In this document: positions 32,796 through 41,762 of the stretch, piece after piece
How the letters are laid out: the number at the start of each line of letters is the position of its first letter
Position numbering within the stretch: position 1 is the stretch's first letter
NCBI GenBank assembly: GCA_017549815.1
Contig: JAFYNH010000074.1
Span: forward strand, 47,403-111,402
Reading direction: 5' to 3'
Length of the DNA stretch: 64,000 nt
From: Selenomonadaceae bacterium
GTDB lineage: Bacteria > Bacillota > Negativicutes > Selenomonadales > Selenomonadaceae
Made by a program: the position numbers and the translations under genes
The notes under the pieces: generated by a model
Told to the model about the DNA's origin: nothing
Databases searched by the model: none
What the model saw: only the letters and a program-made list of their open reading frames with translations

Positions 32796-35408
32796 TTATT
32801 TTTCGAGCTTAACTTTGGAATTGAAGGCGAAGTTCTTGCCGTCAAAATTTATCTCGACGGTATCGCCATCTTTAACCGCGCCCGAAATAATTTTCTTACT
32901 AAGTTCGGTTTCGACCGTGTGAGTTAAAAGCCTCTTAAGCGGTCGCGCTCCAAAATTCGCGTCGAATCCTTGCGTTGAAAGTGCCTCGACTGCCTCTGAT
33001 GTCCATTCCAGTTTTACATTTATCTGCTTTTCCAGTCGTTCGCTGAGATTCTTAAGCAAAATATCCGCAATAGCTTTGACTTGCTCCTTAGCCAGCGACT
33101 TGAAGACGACAATATCATCAATGCGGTTGAGGAATTCGGGGCGGAAATGATTTTTGAGCAATTCCTTGATAATGTTCTCGGCTTCGGCGAAATCCTTTTT
33201 GGTTATGAAACCGATTTTGGCGCGTTGAAGAATTTCCTGCGAACCCAAATTGCTCGTCATAATTACAATTGTATTTTTAAAGTTGACGACGCGCCCTTTG
33301 CCGTCTGTTAAGCGTCCGTCGTCGAGAATTTGCAAAAGGACGTTGAAAATATCGCGGTGAGCCTTTTCTATCTCGTCAAGCAAAATTACGCTGTAAGGAC
33401 GGCGACGAACTGCCTCTGTAAGTTGCCCGCCTTCATCATAGCCGACATAACCGGGAGGCGCCCCGATTAACCTTGCGACAGTATGTTTTTCCATATATTC
33501 CGACATATCGACGCGAATAATACTGCGTTCGTCGTCAAAGAGAGCCTCCGCCAAAGCCTTAGCCAATTCCGTTTTGCCAACGCCCGTCGGTCCGAGAAAG
33601 ATAAATGAACCTATCGGGCGATTCGGGTCTTTGATACCTGCGCGGGCGCGAAGAATAGCCTCACTAACGACCTTGACAGCTTCGTCCTGCCCGACAACGC
33701 GCTCATGCAAAGTATCTTCAAGGTGTAAAAGTTTTTCGCGTTCGCCCGTCAACATTTTAGCAAGCGGAATTCCCGTCCAACGACTTACAACCCTTGCTAT
33801 GTCTTCCTCGCCGACTTCTTCTTTTAAAAGGCGCGAATCTTTCTGCGCGGCAATTTCTTCTTCAACTTTTTTAAGCGTATTTTGAAGTTGAGGAAGCTTG
33901 CCATACTTTAATTCCGACGCTTTTTGAAGATTATAGGCGCGTTGAGCCTCCTCAATCTCATTATTAACGGCGTCGATTTCCTTTTTAATGGCACGGACGC
34001 GCAGGATAGATTGCTTTTCAGCCTCCCACTTATCGCGCAGAGTTTTTTCCTTATCTTTAAGCTGAGAAATTTCTTCGCCGATTTTTTTAAGCTTATCATT
34101 AGACGCGGCGTCGGATTCTTTCTTCAAAGCCTGTTCTTCAATCTCAAGTTGCATAATTTTACGGCGCGTTTCGTCAATCGGCGCAGGAAGTGATTCAATT
34201 TCGGTACGAAGTTTAGCCGCCGCCTCGTCAACAAGGTCGATAGCTTTATCGGGTAAAAATCTGTCCGAAATATATCTATCTGAAAGAGTTGCCGCGCTTA
34301 CCAGTGCCGCGTCGCGAATTCTTACGCCGTGATGAACTTCGTAGCGTTCTTTTATTCCGCGCAGAATGGTAATTGTATCCTCAACGCTAGGTTCGCCGAC
34401 TAAAACGGGCTGAAAACGACGTTCAAGCGCAGTATCCTTTTCAATGTACTTGCGATATTCATTTAAAGTTGTCGCGCCTATGCAACGCAATTCGCCGCGA
34501 GCCAGCATGGGTTTTAAAATGTTGCCGGCGTCCATTGCGCCTTCAGCCTTGCCAGCCCCTACGACCGTATGAACTTCGTCGATAAAAAGCAGTATTTGAC
34601 CTTCTGACTTTGTAATTTCGTTAAGGACAGCCTTAAGACGTTCTTCAAATTCGCCTCTGAACTTCGCGCCCGCTATCAACGATCCCATATCCAGCGCGTA
34701 AAGCGTTTTATTTTTCAAAGATTCGGGAACGTCGCCCGCAACAATTCTGCGAGCCAAACCTTCAACAATGGCGGTCTTGCCTACGCCCGGTTCGCCGATT
34801 AATACTGGATTATTTTTCGTTCTGCGGCTTAAAATTTCGATAGTGCGCCGAATTTCTTCATCACGTCCGATAACAGGGTCGAGTTTACTTGCACGAGCCA
34901 TTTGAGTTAAATCTCTGCCGAATTTAGCGAGGCTTTGATAAGTTTCTTCGGGATTTTCGCTTGTGACGTTCTGTTTACGATTTTTCTTTATTGCCGCGTC
35001 GATTTTGCTCTTTGTAAGGTTAAATTCCTTTGAAATGTCTTGAAGTTCCTTTTTACCGTCGGTCACAAGGGCTAAAAGTAAATGTTCCGTGCTGATGAAT
35101 TCGTCTTTCATGCTTGCGGCGTATTCACGAGCCTTGCCGACGACTCTTGCCAAATCTACGCCCATTGAAAGCCGTTCTTGCCCTTTGACTTGCGGGATTT
35201 TATTCAATTCGGATTCGAGTTTAACCTTGAGCATTGGCAAATCCGTTTGGCACTCGCCGAATATCGTCAAAAGTAATCCTTCTGGTTCTTTAGCCAGCGC
35301 AAGCATTAAATGCAACGAGTTAAACTCTTGATGATACTTCATTGCGGCGATTTGCTGTGCCGCCTGCATAGATTGTTGCGCTTTCGCCGTATATTTTTCA
35401 TTAGCCAT
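32796..35408 (-). CDS. clpB: ATP-dependent disaggregase ClpB
   Basis: 870 residues, full length. The N-terminal substrate domain (1-145) is followed by AAA+ module 1 with Walker [15 protein letters not shown] (about 205), Walker [16 protein letters not shown] and the sensor region. The coiled-coil middle domain (about 405-525, [20 protein letters not shown]) distinguishes ClpB from ClpA/C. AAA+ module 2 has [30 protein letters not shown] and GARPLKRL. It rescues aggregated proteins with DnaK in the cytoplasm. Start ATG 35408 behind AAGGAGTGA. I looked for CIRCE or CtsR operators upstream and found none convincing. The promoter looks vegetative. Confidence 0.97.
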   Translation of the reverse strand: MANEKYTAKAQQSMQAAQQIAAMKYHQEFNSLHLMLALAKEPEGLLLTIFGECQTDLPMLKVKLESELNKIPQVKGQERLSMGVDLARVVGKAREYAASMKDEFISTEHLLLALVTDGKKELQDISKEFNLTKSKIDAAIKKNRKQNVTSENPEETYQSLAKFGRDLTQMARASKLDPVIGRDEEIRRTIEILSRRTKNNPVLIGEPGVGKTAIVEGLARRIVAGDVPESLKNKTLYALDMGSLIAGAKFRGEFEERLKAVLNEITKSEGQILLFIDEVHTVVGAGKAEGAMDAGNILKPMLARGELRCIGATTLNEYRKYIEKDTALERRFQPVLVGEPSVEDTITILRGIKERYEVHHGVRIRDAALVSAATLSDRYISDRFLPDKAIDLVDEAAAKLRTEIESLPAPIDETRRKIMQLEIEEQALKKESDAASNDKLKKIGEEISQLKDKEKTLRDKWEAEKQSILRVRAIKKEIDAVNNEIEEAQRAYNLQKASELKYGKLPQLQNTLKKVEEEIAAQKDSRLLKEEVGEEDIARVVSRWTGIPLAKMLTGEREKLLHLEDTLHERVVGQDEAVKVVSEAILRARAGIKDPNRPIGSFIFLGPTGVGKTELAKALAEALFDDERSIIRVDMSEYMEKHTVARLIGAPPGYVGYDEGGQLTEAVRRRPYSVILLDEIEKAHRDIFNVLLQILDDGRLTDGKGRVVNFKNTIVIMTSNLGSQEILQRAKIGFITKKDFAEAENIIKELLKNHFRPEFLNRIDDIVVFKSLAKEQVKAIADILLKNLSERLEKQINVKLEWTSEAVEALSTQGFDANFGARPLKRLLTHTVETELSKKIISGAVKDGDTVEINFDGKNFAFNSKVKLEK

Positions 35409-35453
35409 GATCTATCACTCCTTAAAAGGTTGAAATCTTTTTTACGTGGCAAA

Positions 35454-35481
35454 TGATAAACTCAAAACAACAAAAAGTCAA
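35454..35481 (-). promoter_or_regulatory. Promoter of clpB
   Basis: Minus strand: -35 TTGACT (35481-35476), 16-base spacer, -10 TATCAT (35459-35454). GTCAA occurs twice nearby (35477-35481 and 35485-35489), but the spacing does not fit the CtsR heptad repeat. Confidence 0.5.
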
Positions 35482-35574
35482 TACGTCAAGAAAAATTTTT
35501 TGGCAGGAAGAATTTAAATCGAAAAGAATATTGAGGGCTATCAACCCAAATTTTGTATAGAGGAGAAATTTTAT

Positions 35575-37320
35575 ATGAAAAACATTCAGACTGAAACGCG
35601 AACTATTAACGAAATTTTTGCCGATACCAAGACTGATTTTCTGATTCCCGATTATCAGCGTTCGTATTCTTGGACGGAGGACGAATGTCAAACGCTTTGG
35701 AATGATTTTTGTGACTTTGCTTTTCCGAACGGCAACGCCAACGCTTTTGATAAGGAAAGGGACGAATATTTTCTTGGCGTGATTGTCACTTTTTGCAACG
35801 ACCGCAATCAAGATGAGGTTATTGACGGGCAACAACGACTTACTACTTTACTTCTTTTAATGCGGGCGTTTTATAAAGCTTTTGGAGGCGACGACGAAGG
35901 GAAATCGCCAAAAATAATTGATAAGCTCGGCGAATGTATTTGGAAAACTGATGAACTTGGCGAATTGGTCAAGTCGTCGTTGAAAATTACTTCCGAAGTT
36001 ATTCGCGAAAATGCCAATGAAGAACTTAAGAAAATTCTCTTAACAGGCTCGACAGATAAAAACTTCAAGAGTAAATACGCTAATAACTACAATTTTTTTC
36101 AAGAAGAGATTGAGAATCTGAAAAATGAAATGGGCGCAGAAAAGTTTCAATATTTACCTGCACGGATTTTGGATAAATGTTTTCTTACGAGGATTCGCGC
36201 CGAATCGCAAGATTTTGCTCTGCAAATGTTTTCTACGCTCAACGATCGCGGACTGCCGCTTTCCGACACCGATATTTTCAAGGCAGTCATGTATAAATTT
36301 TACAATGCGGAAAACAGTTCTTCGGGCGAAAATTTTATTCGCGTATGGAAGGAACTGGAAAATCGCGCCATCAAAACTTTCGACAAAGAACACGGGCTTA
36401 ACGTCAATCCTCTCGAATTCCTGTTTACCTGCTATTCATATAAGAGTTGCGATAAGTCTACTAAAAAACTTCGCCGCATTTACGAGCTGAATAATTATGA
36501 AATTCTGCGTAGGAAAGAAACGCTTAACGATTTATTTGCGCTGTTGGATTTCTTCGATGACTTACTCAATCAAAATCCGTTGCGCTTTTCGCGTGAAATA
36601 ATAAGGTATTCGCATATTTTATTCCGCGCCAAAAATTCTTTTATATGGTTGATTCTTTCGCACTACTTTTTTAACGGGCGAGACGAAAAAAATAATCTTG
36701 ATGATAAAAATTTTGTCAAGTTCTTGGAGAGATTGCTCGCCTTTTTACTTGCGCACTCAATTACATGTACTACAACACATGCTTTAAGAGGATTTGCTTT
36801 CCGAACACTCGCAAATTTAAAAAATTCCGTCACTAAAGGGCTTAAAGCTTATACATTCTCGGCTGAAGCTATCCGGTCGGAAATGCAAATGTTTGGCGTC
36901 AAGAGACAAAAATCTCTCATGAAATCGCTCGTTTTGAATTGGTGGACATTTCGCGATGGAAATCAAATAATCCCGCCGATTGAGCAGAAATTCGACGTGG
37001 AGCATATTTTCCCAAAAAATTTGGCAGGAAGTTTCGAGAGTCTTGTTAATAAAAACAGTTTAGAATTACTCGGCAATTTGGCACTCCTCGAACACGGCAA
37101 AAACGTCAATGCCGCAAGTTATCGTTTTGAAGACAAGCGGAAAGTTTACATTGGCTTTGAAAAGAAGGGCAAATTTCAACAAGGTACGATGAATTTGGAG
37201 CTTAAGCATTTGGCGGAAACAAAAAGCGAATTCACCGAAACGGACATTATCAAACGTAATGAGCAAATGATTAGAGAAATCCTTGACTTCATAGACAGAC
37301 ATAATTTTTTGCAGTCGTAA
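35575..37320 (+). CDS. DUF262/DUF1524 protein, GmrSD-like type IV restriction nuclease
   Basis: 581 residues in a single chain. The N-terminal DUF262 domain has the ParB-like core with IPDYQRSYSW (about 24-33) and VIDGQQRLTTLLLLMRAF (about 82-99), a nucleotide-binding motif. The C-terminal DUF1524 region has the HNH-type motif FDVEHIFPKNLAG (about 475-487) and NLALLEHGKNV. Fused DUF262-DUF1524 proteins include GmrSD and related anti-phage enzymes that cut modified or foreign DNA. Start ATG 35575 follows GAGGAGAA. It is a solitary gene between clpB and hisF with its own terminator, consistent with an acquired defence gene. Activity against any specific phage is not known. Confidence 0.9.
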   Translation: MKNIQTETRTINEIFADTKTDFLIPDYQRSYSWTEDECQTLWNDFCDFAFPNGNANAFDKERDEYFLGVIVTFCNDRNQDEVIDGQQRLTTLLLLMRAFYKAFGGDDEGKSPKIIDKLGECIWKTDELGELVKSSLKITSEVIRENANEELKKILLTGSTDKNFKSKYANNYNFFQEEIENLKNEMGAEKFQYLPARILDKCFLTRIRAESQDFALQMFSTLNDRGLPLSDTDIFKAVMYKFYNAENSSSGENFIRVWKELENRAIKTFDKEHGLNVNPLEFLFTCYSYKSCDKSTKKLRRIYELNNYEILRRKETLNDLFALLDFFDDLLNQNPLRFSREIIRYSHILFRAKNSFIWLILSHYFFNGRDEKNNLDDKNFVKFLERLLAFLLAHSITCTTTHALRGFAFRTLANLKNSVTKGLKAYTFSAEAIRSEMQMFGVKRQKSLMKSLVLNWWTFRDGNQIIPPIEQKFDVEHIFPKNLAGSFESLVNKNSLELLGNLALLEHGKNVNAASYRFEDKRKVYIGFEKKGKFQQGTMNLELKHLAETKSEFTETDIIKRNEQMIREILDFIDRHNFLQS

Positions 37321-37356
37321 CCGTTGACAAAATCGAGTCTTTCTTGTCGTCAATTA

Positions 37357-37401
37357 CAAAAAAATAGCCGCCGTCCGAAATTGGAGGGCGACTTTTTTTT
37401 T
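37357..37401. terminator. Bidirectional terminator between DUF262 gene and hisF
   Basis: Imperfect 10-bp stem GCCGCCGTCC / GGAGGGCGAC (37367-37392) with A-run before and a nine-T run after. It serves convergent genes. Confidence 0.75.
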
Positions 37402-37402
37402 A

Positions 37403-38161
37403 TTAAAATCTGACTTCGACGCCGCGACTTTGAAGATACTCTTTAACTTGACGGATAGTATATTTTCCGTAATGAAAAACCGATGCCGCCAAAACCGCGT
37501 CTGCCTTACCGTCAACAAGAACGTCGTAGAAATGATGAAGTTCGCCCGCACCACCCGACGCAATCACGGGAACATTAACTTCTTCACTAACTGCGCGAGT
37601 AAGTTCAATATCGTAGCCGTCCTTAGTGCCGTCGGCGTCCATGCTGGTTAAGAGAATTTCGCCAGCTCCGAGCGCGACGGCTTTTTTTATCCACTCAAGG
37701 CAATCAAGCCCCGTCGGAGTGCGCCCGCCATTAACGTAAATCTCCCAGCCGTTATCATCGCGGCGTTTGGCGTCGACAGCAAGCACTATGCATTGACTGC
37801 CGAATTTTTTTGCGCCTTCGGAGATGAGTTGAGGATTTTTGACTGCCGCGCTGTTGACGGAAATTTTATCCGCGCCCGCCGACAACATAACGCGCATATC
37901 TTCAACTGTCCGAATGCCGCCGCCGACCGTGAACGGAATAAAAACTTGCGCCGCACAACTTTTGGCGACTTCAACCATAGTGCCGCGCCCTTCGTGAGAC
38001 GCCGTTATATCCAGAAAAACCAATTCATCGGCGCGTTCCAAGTCGTAGCGTTTGGCAAGCTCAACCGGGTCTCCCGCGTCGCGCAGTCCGACAAAATTTG
38101 TGCCCTTAACGACACGTCCCGCCTTCACGTCAAGGCAGGGAATTATTCTTTTCGTAAGCAT
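37403..38161 (-). CDS. hisF: Imidazole glycerol phosphate synthase, cyclase subunit
   Basis: 252 residues, TIM barrel. HisF uses ammonia from HisH to convert PRFAR to imidazole glycerol phosphate plus AICAR in histidine synthesis. The catalytic Asp11 is in [16 protein letters not shown], and the second catalytic Asp is in [12 protein letters not shown] (about 130). The phosphate loops [11 protein letters not shown] and [10 protein letters not shown] are present. Start ATG 38161 with a GAGGCGAT site. It is separated from hisA by a DNA methyltransferase gene. The partner hisH and other his genes are not in the window. Confidence 0.96.
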   Translation of the reverse strand: MLTKRIIPCLDVKAGRVVKGTNFVGLRDAGDPVELAKRYDLERADELVFLDITASHEGRGTMVEVAKSCAAQVFIPFTVGGGIRTVEDMRVMLSAGADKISVNSAAVKNPQLISEGAKKFGSQCIVLAVDAKRRDDNGWEIYVNGGRTPTGLDCLEWIKKAVALGAGEILLTSMDADGTKDGYDIELTRAVSEEVNVPVIASGGAGELHHFYDVLVDGKADAVLAASVFHYGKYTIRQVKEYLQSRGVEVRF

Positions 38162-38213
38162 TAAATCGCCTCACAATCAATTTTTTTTTACCGTTACATC
38201 GATAATCTTACCT

Positions 38214-39395
38214 TCAAAGCTGAACATAGATATTGTCCTCATTTATCAAGTCGCAATAAAATTCATTTTGCTCGCACAAAATCGGAGTTCGTTTCATCTC
38301 AATGGCTACTTCGCCGAAAGTTCCAGAACCTGCAAACGGATCCAAAACGACATCGCCGCGAAACGAATAGTATTTCAAAATCCTCCTGCACAATTCTTTT
38401 GGAAAAACTGCAGGGTGATTTTTATTTGCGGTCGGAGCAATGTACCAGCAACTTGAGGAATCAAATTTTTCGTCACAGGCAAAGCTTTTGTCATACATTG
38501 CGATATTTTTATCCAGCAAGAACGGCGCATTTTTTCTGTAAACCATTATGCTTTCGTTAATGCAATTCGGCTTATAGCTCAAAGGCATTCGAGTTTGCTG
38601 ATAGCCGCCGTTGCGATTTTTTACCGAAGACTCCGGCTTTATCCATTGAATTTCGTCTACAAAATAAAATCCCGCGCAAGTCAGCAAGTTATGAAAATCA
38701 AAATGAATCGGGTAGCGAATACTTTCAAACTCTCTGCCAGCTCTTTTGGAAATTACGGGCGAAACGTTGACGATTATAAATCTCCCGTCCTCCAAAACTC
38801 TGTGACAAGCCTTGAGAGATTGAAACATATCTTTCAGATAATCTTTGTACGAATGATAATTTGAATAAATTTTTGCATTGTAATAGGGCGGCGAGGTAAA
38901 TATCAGCTGAACAGAATTTTCGTCAATTTTATTCAGAGTCTCAACATTGTTTCCACGCAACAGAATCGGATTTTGATATTTTATGACGCGATTTTTTTTG
39001 CCTGTATGCGATTGTTTATAGCTGAAATAATCATACATTTTATCTAGGACTTCATTATTAAAATACTCTTTTAGTTCCACGCCCAATTCTTTAAACGCCG
39101 CATTTGTCCTGCCTTTGTAGAGGCAAGTCCTGTACATCTGATAGACAATATCCATAAAACCGCAGTTATAAACGTGACTTTTTATGAAGTCGAAAATAAT
39201 CTTATCGTTTTTTTGCCTGCCAATCGAAGAAACAACCTCGCGTTTTAAGTCAATGTCATCAATTTTATCATAGAGTTTGAGCAATGTTTGTAAATTTTCC
39301 TCGCTTCGGACGAGACCTAAATTTTTAATCTCCGGAATGGTAAGTTGAATATCTTTCTTGCAATCGTCAAGCTCCGGAAACAAATTTTCTTGCAA
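38214..39395 (-). CDS. DNA methyltransferase (N4-cytosine/N6-adenine type) inserted between hisA and hisF
   Basis: 393 residues. The catalytic motif TSPPYYNAKIY is near residue 170 and the SAM-binding motif VVLDPFAGSGTFGEVAIEMK is near 350. Catalytic motif before SAM motif is the beta-class order. The first ~130 residues are helical and not recognised. There is no restriction endonuclease gene next to it, so it may be an orphan methylase or part of a split system. It starts two bases after the hisA stop and is followed 52 bases later by hisF, so it probably travels on the his transcript. The flanks show no transposase or direct repeat. The target sequence cannot be predicted from the protein. 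Confidence 0.92.
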   Translation of the reverse strand: MQENLFPELDDCKKDIQLTIPEIKNLGLVRSEENLQTLLKLYDKIDDIDLKREVVSSIGRQKNDKIIFDFIKSHVYNCGFMDIVYQMYRTCLYKGRTNAAFKELGVELKEYFNNEVLDKMYDYFSYKQSHTGKKNRVIKYQNPILLRGNNVETLNKIDENSVQLIFTSPPYYNAKIYSNYHSYKDYLKDMFQSLKACHRVLEDGRFIIVNVSPVISKRAGREFESIRYPIHFDFHNLLTCAGFYFVDEIQWIKPESSVKNRNGGYQQTRMPLSYKPNCINESIMVYRKNAPFLLDKNIAMYDKSFACDEKFDSSSCWYIAPTANKNHPAVFPKELCRRILKYYSFRGDVVLDPFAGSGTFGEVAIEMKRTPILCEQNEFYCDLINEDNIYVQL

Positions 39396-39397
39396 AG

Positions 39398-40114
39398 TTA
39401 ATCCTCCGCAATCTCAATCGCCGATTTTAAATCAAGAGAGCCTGTATAAATCGCCTTGCCGACAATCACGCCCGCAACTTTTGCCGCCTTCAAAGCGCGA
39501 ATGTCTTCAATCGATTTCACGCCGCCCGACGCCACAATCTGCGCCCCCGATTCTTCGGCAAGCTTGGTAAAAATTTCAGCGTTGACGCCGCTCAACATGC
39601 CGTCCTTTGAAATATCGGTATAAATAATCGTCTCGACGCCCGCCGCAACAATTTTCTTTGCAAGCTCGCCGACTTTAACCGCGCTTGACTTTTCCCAGCC
39701 GTGAACCGCCACAAAGCCGTTACGAGCGTCAATCCCGACGACAATTTTATCTCCGAACTTTTTAACCGCCTCTTCGACCAGCGAAATATTTTCTACGGCA
39801 ACACTGCCCAAAATCACGCGACGAACTCCAAGCGATAAAAGTTTTTCCATATCGTCGATTGTGCGAATGCCGCCGCCTACTTCAATCGGAATTTTAACGG
39901 CGTTCAAAATGCTTTTAATAGCGGACAGATTTTGCGGCGAACCTGCGCGGGCACCATCTAAATCTACAACGTGCAGGAATTTTGCGCCGAGATTTTGCCA
40001 TTTAAGAGCAGTAGCTTGCGGGTCGTCCGAGTAAACCGTTTCTTTATCGAAATCGCCCTGAATCAAGCGAACGCATTTGCCGCCGCGCAGGTCTATCGCA
40101 GGAAAAATTATCAT
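39398..40114 (-). CDS. hisA: Phosphoribosylformimino-5-aminoimidazole carboxamide ribotide isomerase
   Basis: 238 residues. HisA opens the ribose ring of ProFAR to give PRFAR, the substrate of HisF. Catalytic Asp8 is in IFPAIDLRGGKCVRL and the second catalytic Asp in IYTDISKDGMLSG (about 128). Phosphate loops VGGGIRTIDDM and ASGGVKSIEDI are typical. Start ATG 40114 overlaps the end of the hydrogenase-maturation protease gene by four bases (ATGA), so it is coupled to a hydrogenase gene set, an unusual grouping. Confidence 0.96.
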   Translation of the reverse strand: MIIFPAIDLRGGKCVRLIQGDFDKETVYSDDPQATALKWQNLGAKFLHVVDLDGARAGSPQNLSAIKSILNAVKIPIEVGGGIRTIDDMEKLLSLGVRRVILGSVAVENISLVEEAVKKFGDKIVVGIDARNGFVAVHGWEKSSAVKVGELAKKIVAAGVETIIYTDISKDGMLSGVNAEIFTKLAEESGAQIVASGGVKSIEDIRALKAAKVAGVIVGKAIYTGSLDLKSAIEIAED

Positions 40115-40602
40115 TTCTCAATCTCCAATCCCCATGATTTTAAAATTTCTACGGCTTTATCGGCGAAGACGGGCAAAAGTTTTTGCATTGGCGGAGTTAA
40201 TTCCGTGCCCGCCTCCAAGCTGAACGGTTGCGCTCCGATTAATTCAACGTGCGGAATTTTTCTTCCCGACAGCTCCAACATCGTCAATACGTCTTGAATT
40301 CCGACTTCATGAGCGGAAATTTTTTGCGCAAAATGTTTTTTAATCTCGTCGCCGCGCAGATGAAATATTGCGCCCGCCTCAGCTCCGCCGTTTATCGAAT
40401 CAATAATTAAAAGCCGTTTCGTTCCCGTGATAAAGTGAGTAAGTTCAACTCCGAGCGTTCCGCCGTCAATCAGATTAACGTTGTCGGGAAAAGTAAAATT
40501 TTTCTCCAGATACTCAACGACACGAACACCGAAGCCCTCATCACTCAAAATTATATTGCCGATTCCCAAAACCGTATTTTCAGACGTGAATAAACTTTCC
40601 AT
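40111..40602 (-). CDS. Hydrogenase maturation protease (HycI/HybD family)
   Basis: 164 residues from the ATG at 40602, which follows GGAGG and overlaps the hypB stop (TAATG). A longer frame to 40641 lacks a good site. The family trims the C-terminus of the NiFe-hydrogenase large subunit after nickel insertion. Nickel-sensing residues are expected at Glu/Asp in NIILSDEGFGVRVVEYLE (about 17-34), Asp in LIDGGTLGVEL, and His in HEVGIQDVL, all present. No hydrogenase structural genes are in the window. Confidence 0.9.
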   Translation of the reverse strand: MESLFTSENTVLGIGNIILSDEGFGVRVVEYLEKNFTFPDNVNLIDGGTLGVELTHFITGTKRLLIIDSINGGAEAGAIFHLRGDEIKKHFAQKISAHEVGIQDVLTMLELSGRKIPHVELIGAQPFSLEAGTELTPPMQKLLPVFADKAVEILKSWGLEIEK

Positions 40603-41252
40603 TAACGCGCCTCCACTTTTTTTAACAGCCACGCGCACCAATCATCAAGTCCCGTCTCTTTTGTGCAGGACGTTTCAAAAATTTTTATCGTCGGGTGTAA
40701 AGTCGTCAAGTCTTCCCGCGCAGATTGCAAATCAAAATTCGTGAACGGCAACAAGTCAATTTTATTTAGCAAAACAACTTCCGACTCCTTGAAAATCAGC
40801 GGATACTTTAAAGGTTTGTCGTCGCCTTCCGTTATCGATAACACGACCGCCTTAAAATTTTCGCCAATGTCAAACTCGGCAGGACAAACTAAATTGCCGA
40901 CGTTCTCGACGATTAATAAATCAATCTCGGAAAGATTCAAGGATGCGCAAGCCTTTTGAATCATCGGCGCGTCAAGATGACAGCCGCCCGCCGTGTTAAT
41001 CTGAATCACTTTGACACCCTGTTTATCGATACGCTCGGCGTCTTTAGCTGTGAATAAGTCGCCCTCAATCACCGCGATTTTAATTTTATCGGCGAGTCGC
41101 GCCAATGTTTTTTCAAGCAAAGTCGTCTTGCCCGAACCTGGAGAGCCCATTAAATTCATTACGATAACTCCGCGCTCCGAAAACATTTTCCGATTCTGCG
41201 CGGCAATCTCATCATTCGCGCCCAAAATATTTCTCATCAATTTTATTTCCAA
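40602..41252 (-). CDS. hypB: Hydrogenase nickel incorporation GTPase HypB
   Basis: About 216 residues. HypB is a SIMIBI-class GTPase that delivers Ni2+ with HypA to the hydrogenase large subunit. The P-loop is MGSPGSGKTTLLEKTL, the metal-site motif INTAGGCHLDA, the switch region ENVGNLVCPAEFDIGE and the base-recognition NKID. The His-rich N-terminus and CxxCGC motif of some HypB are absent, so nickel storage is unlikely. Start: ATG at 41279 is available, but GGAGG is best spaced for the TTG at 41252 (LEIKLMRNILG). It overlaps the protease gene downstream. Confidence 0.93.
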   Translation of the reverse strand: MEIKLMRNILGANDEIAAQNRKMFSERGVIVMNLMGSPGSGKTTLLEKTLARLADKIKIAVIEGDLFTAKDAERIDKQGVKVIQINTAGGCHLDAPMIQKACASLNLSEIDLLIVENVGNLVCPAEFDIGENFKAVVLSITEGDDKPLKYPLIFKESEVVLLNKIDLLPFTNFDLQSAREDLTTLHPTIKIFETSCTKETGLDDWCAWLLKKVEAR

Positions 41253-41285
41253 ATCAAAACCTCCACATTTAATCATCATCTAAAC

Positions 41286-41420
41286 ACAGCGGGTAGTTGA
41301 AACCCGGCGCACATGGACGTGCGCCGCCGGCAATAGAAACATGGATGTTTCTTTGCCGGTTTATCGCCCTTTTCTTTTGCAAACTTTTCTTTTGGGCGTA
41401 GCAAAAGAAAAGTTGAAAAC
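41286..41420. repeat. Dispersed palindromic element, copy 2
   Basis: Three nested palindromes lie between hypA and hypB: GGCGCAC / GTGCGCC (41306-41325), GCCGG...CCGG enclosing AGAAACAT / ATGTTTCT (41327-41359), and CTTTTCTTTTGC / GCAAAAGAAAAG (41370-41412). The first block matches copy 1 at 8674-8701 in reverse orientation. No gene recognised. Confidence 0.75.
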
Positions 41421-41422
41421 CC

Positions 41423-41761
41423 CTACTCACAATCTACGAATTCAACCAAAAGTTCGCGCCCGCTCTGCAGAATTAAAATTCCGTCGCACTCTGGACAAAA
41501 AAAATTATAATTCTCAAGCCGAAAATTTTTCCCGCACTTATTACACGTCGCCATAATCGGGACGCGCTTAATTTTCAACTCCGCACCGTCGGCAGGCGTA
41601 TTTTTTTTGAGTACGTCAAAAGATAAAGTCAAAGATTCAACTTCAACGCCCGACATTTCCCCTAAAGTCAATCCGATTGCCAAAATTTTTTCTGCGCGGC
41701 ACTTTTCAGCCGTCTCAAACGCAATTTCTAAGATATTTTCCGCTAAAGTTGCCTCGTGCAA
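41423..41761 (-). CDS. hypA: Hydrogenase nickel chaperone HypA
   Basis: 112 residues. HypA binds nickel with its N-terminal Met-His-Glu and zinc with two CxxC motifs (CNKCGK and CPEC, about 70-97). The TTG at 41761 gives exactly (f)MHEATLAENILEIAF, so this is the real start even though an ATG 36 bases upstream is in frame. The gene starts one base after the gmhA-like stop (TGACTTG). A palindromic element separates it from hypB downstream. Confidence 0.93.
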   Translation of the reverse strand: MHEATLAENILEIAFETAEKCRAEKILAIGLTLGEMSGVEVESLTLSFDVLKKNTPADGAELKIKRVPIMATCNKCGKNFRLENYNFFCPECDGILILQSGRELLVEFVDCE

Positions 41762-41762
41762 G

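Noticed and set aside
35470..35495. Possible CtsR operator upstream of clpB
   Set aside because: Two GTCAA copies are present but spaced 8 bases apart instead of the expected 10; the boxes fit a plain promoter better.
35422..35835. 137-codon minus-strand frame upstream of clpB
   Set aside because: It covers the clpB promoter and overlaps the DUF262 gene antisense; no ribosome site or recognisable protein.
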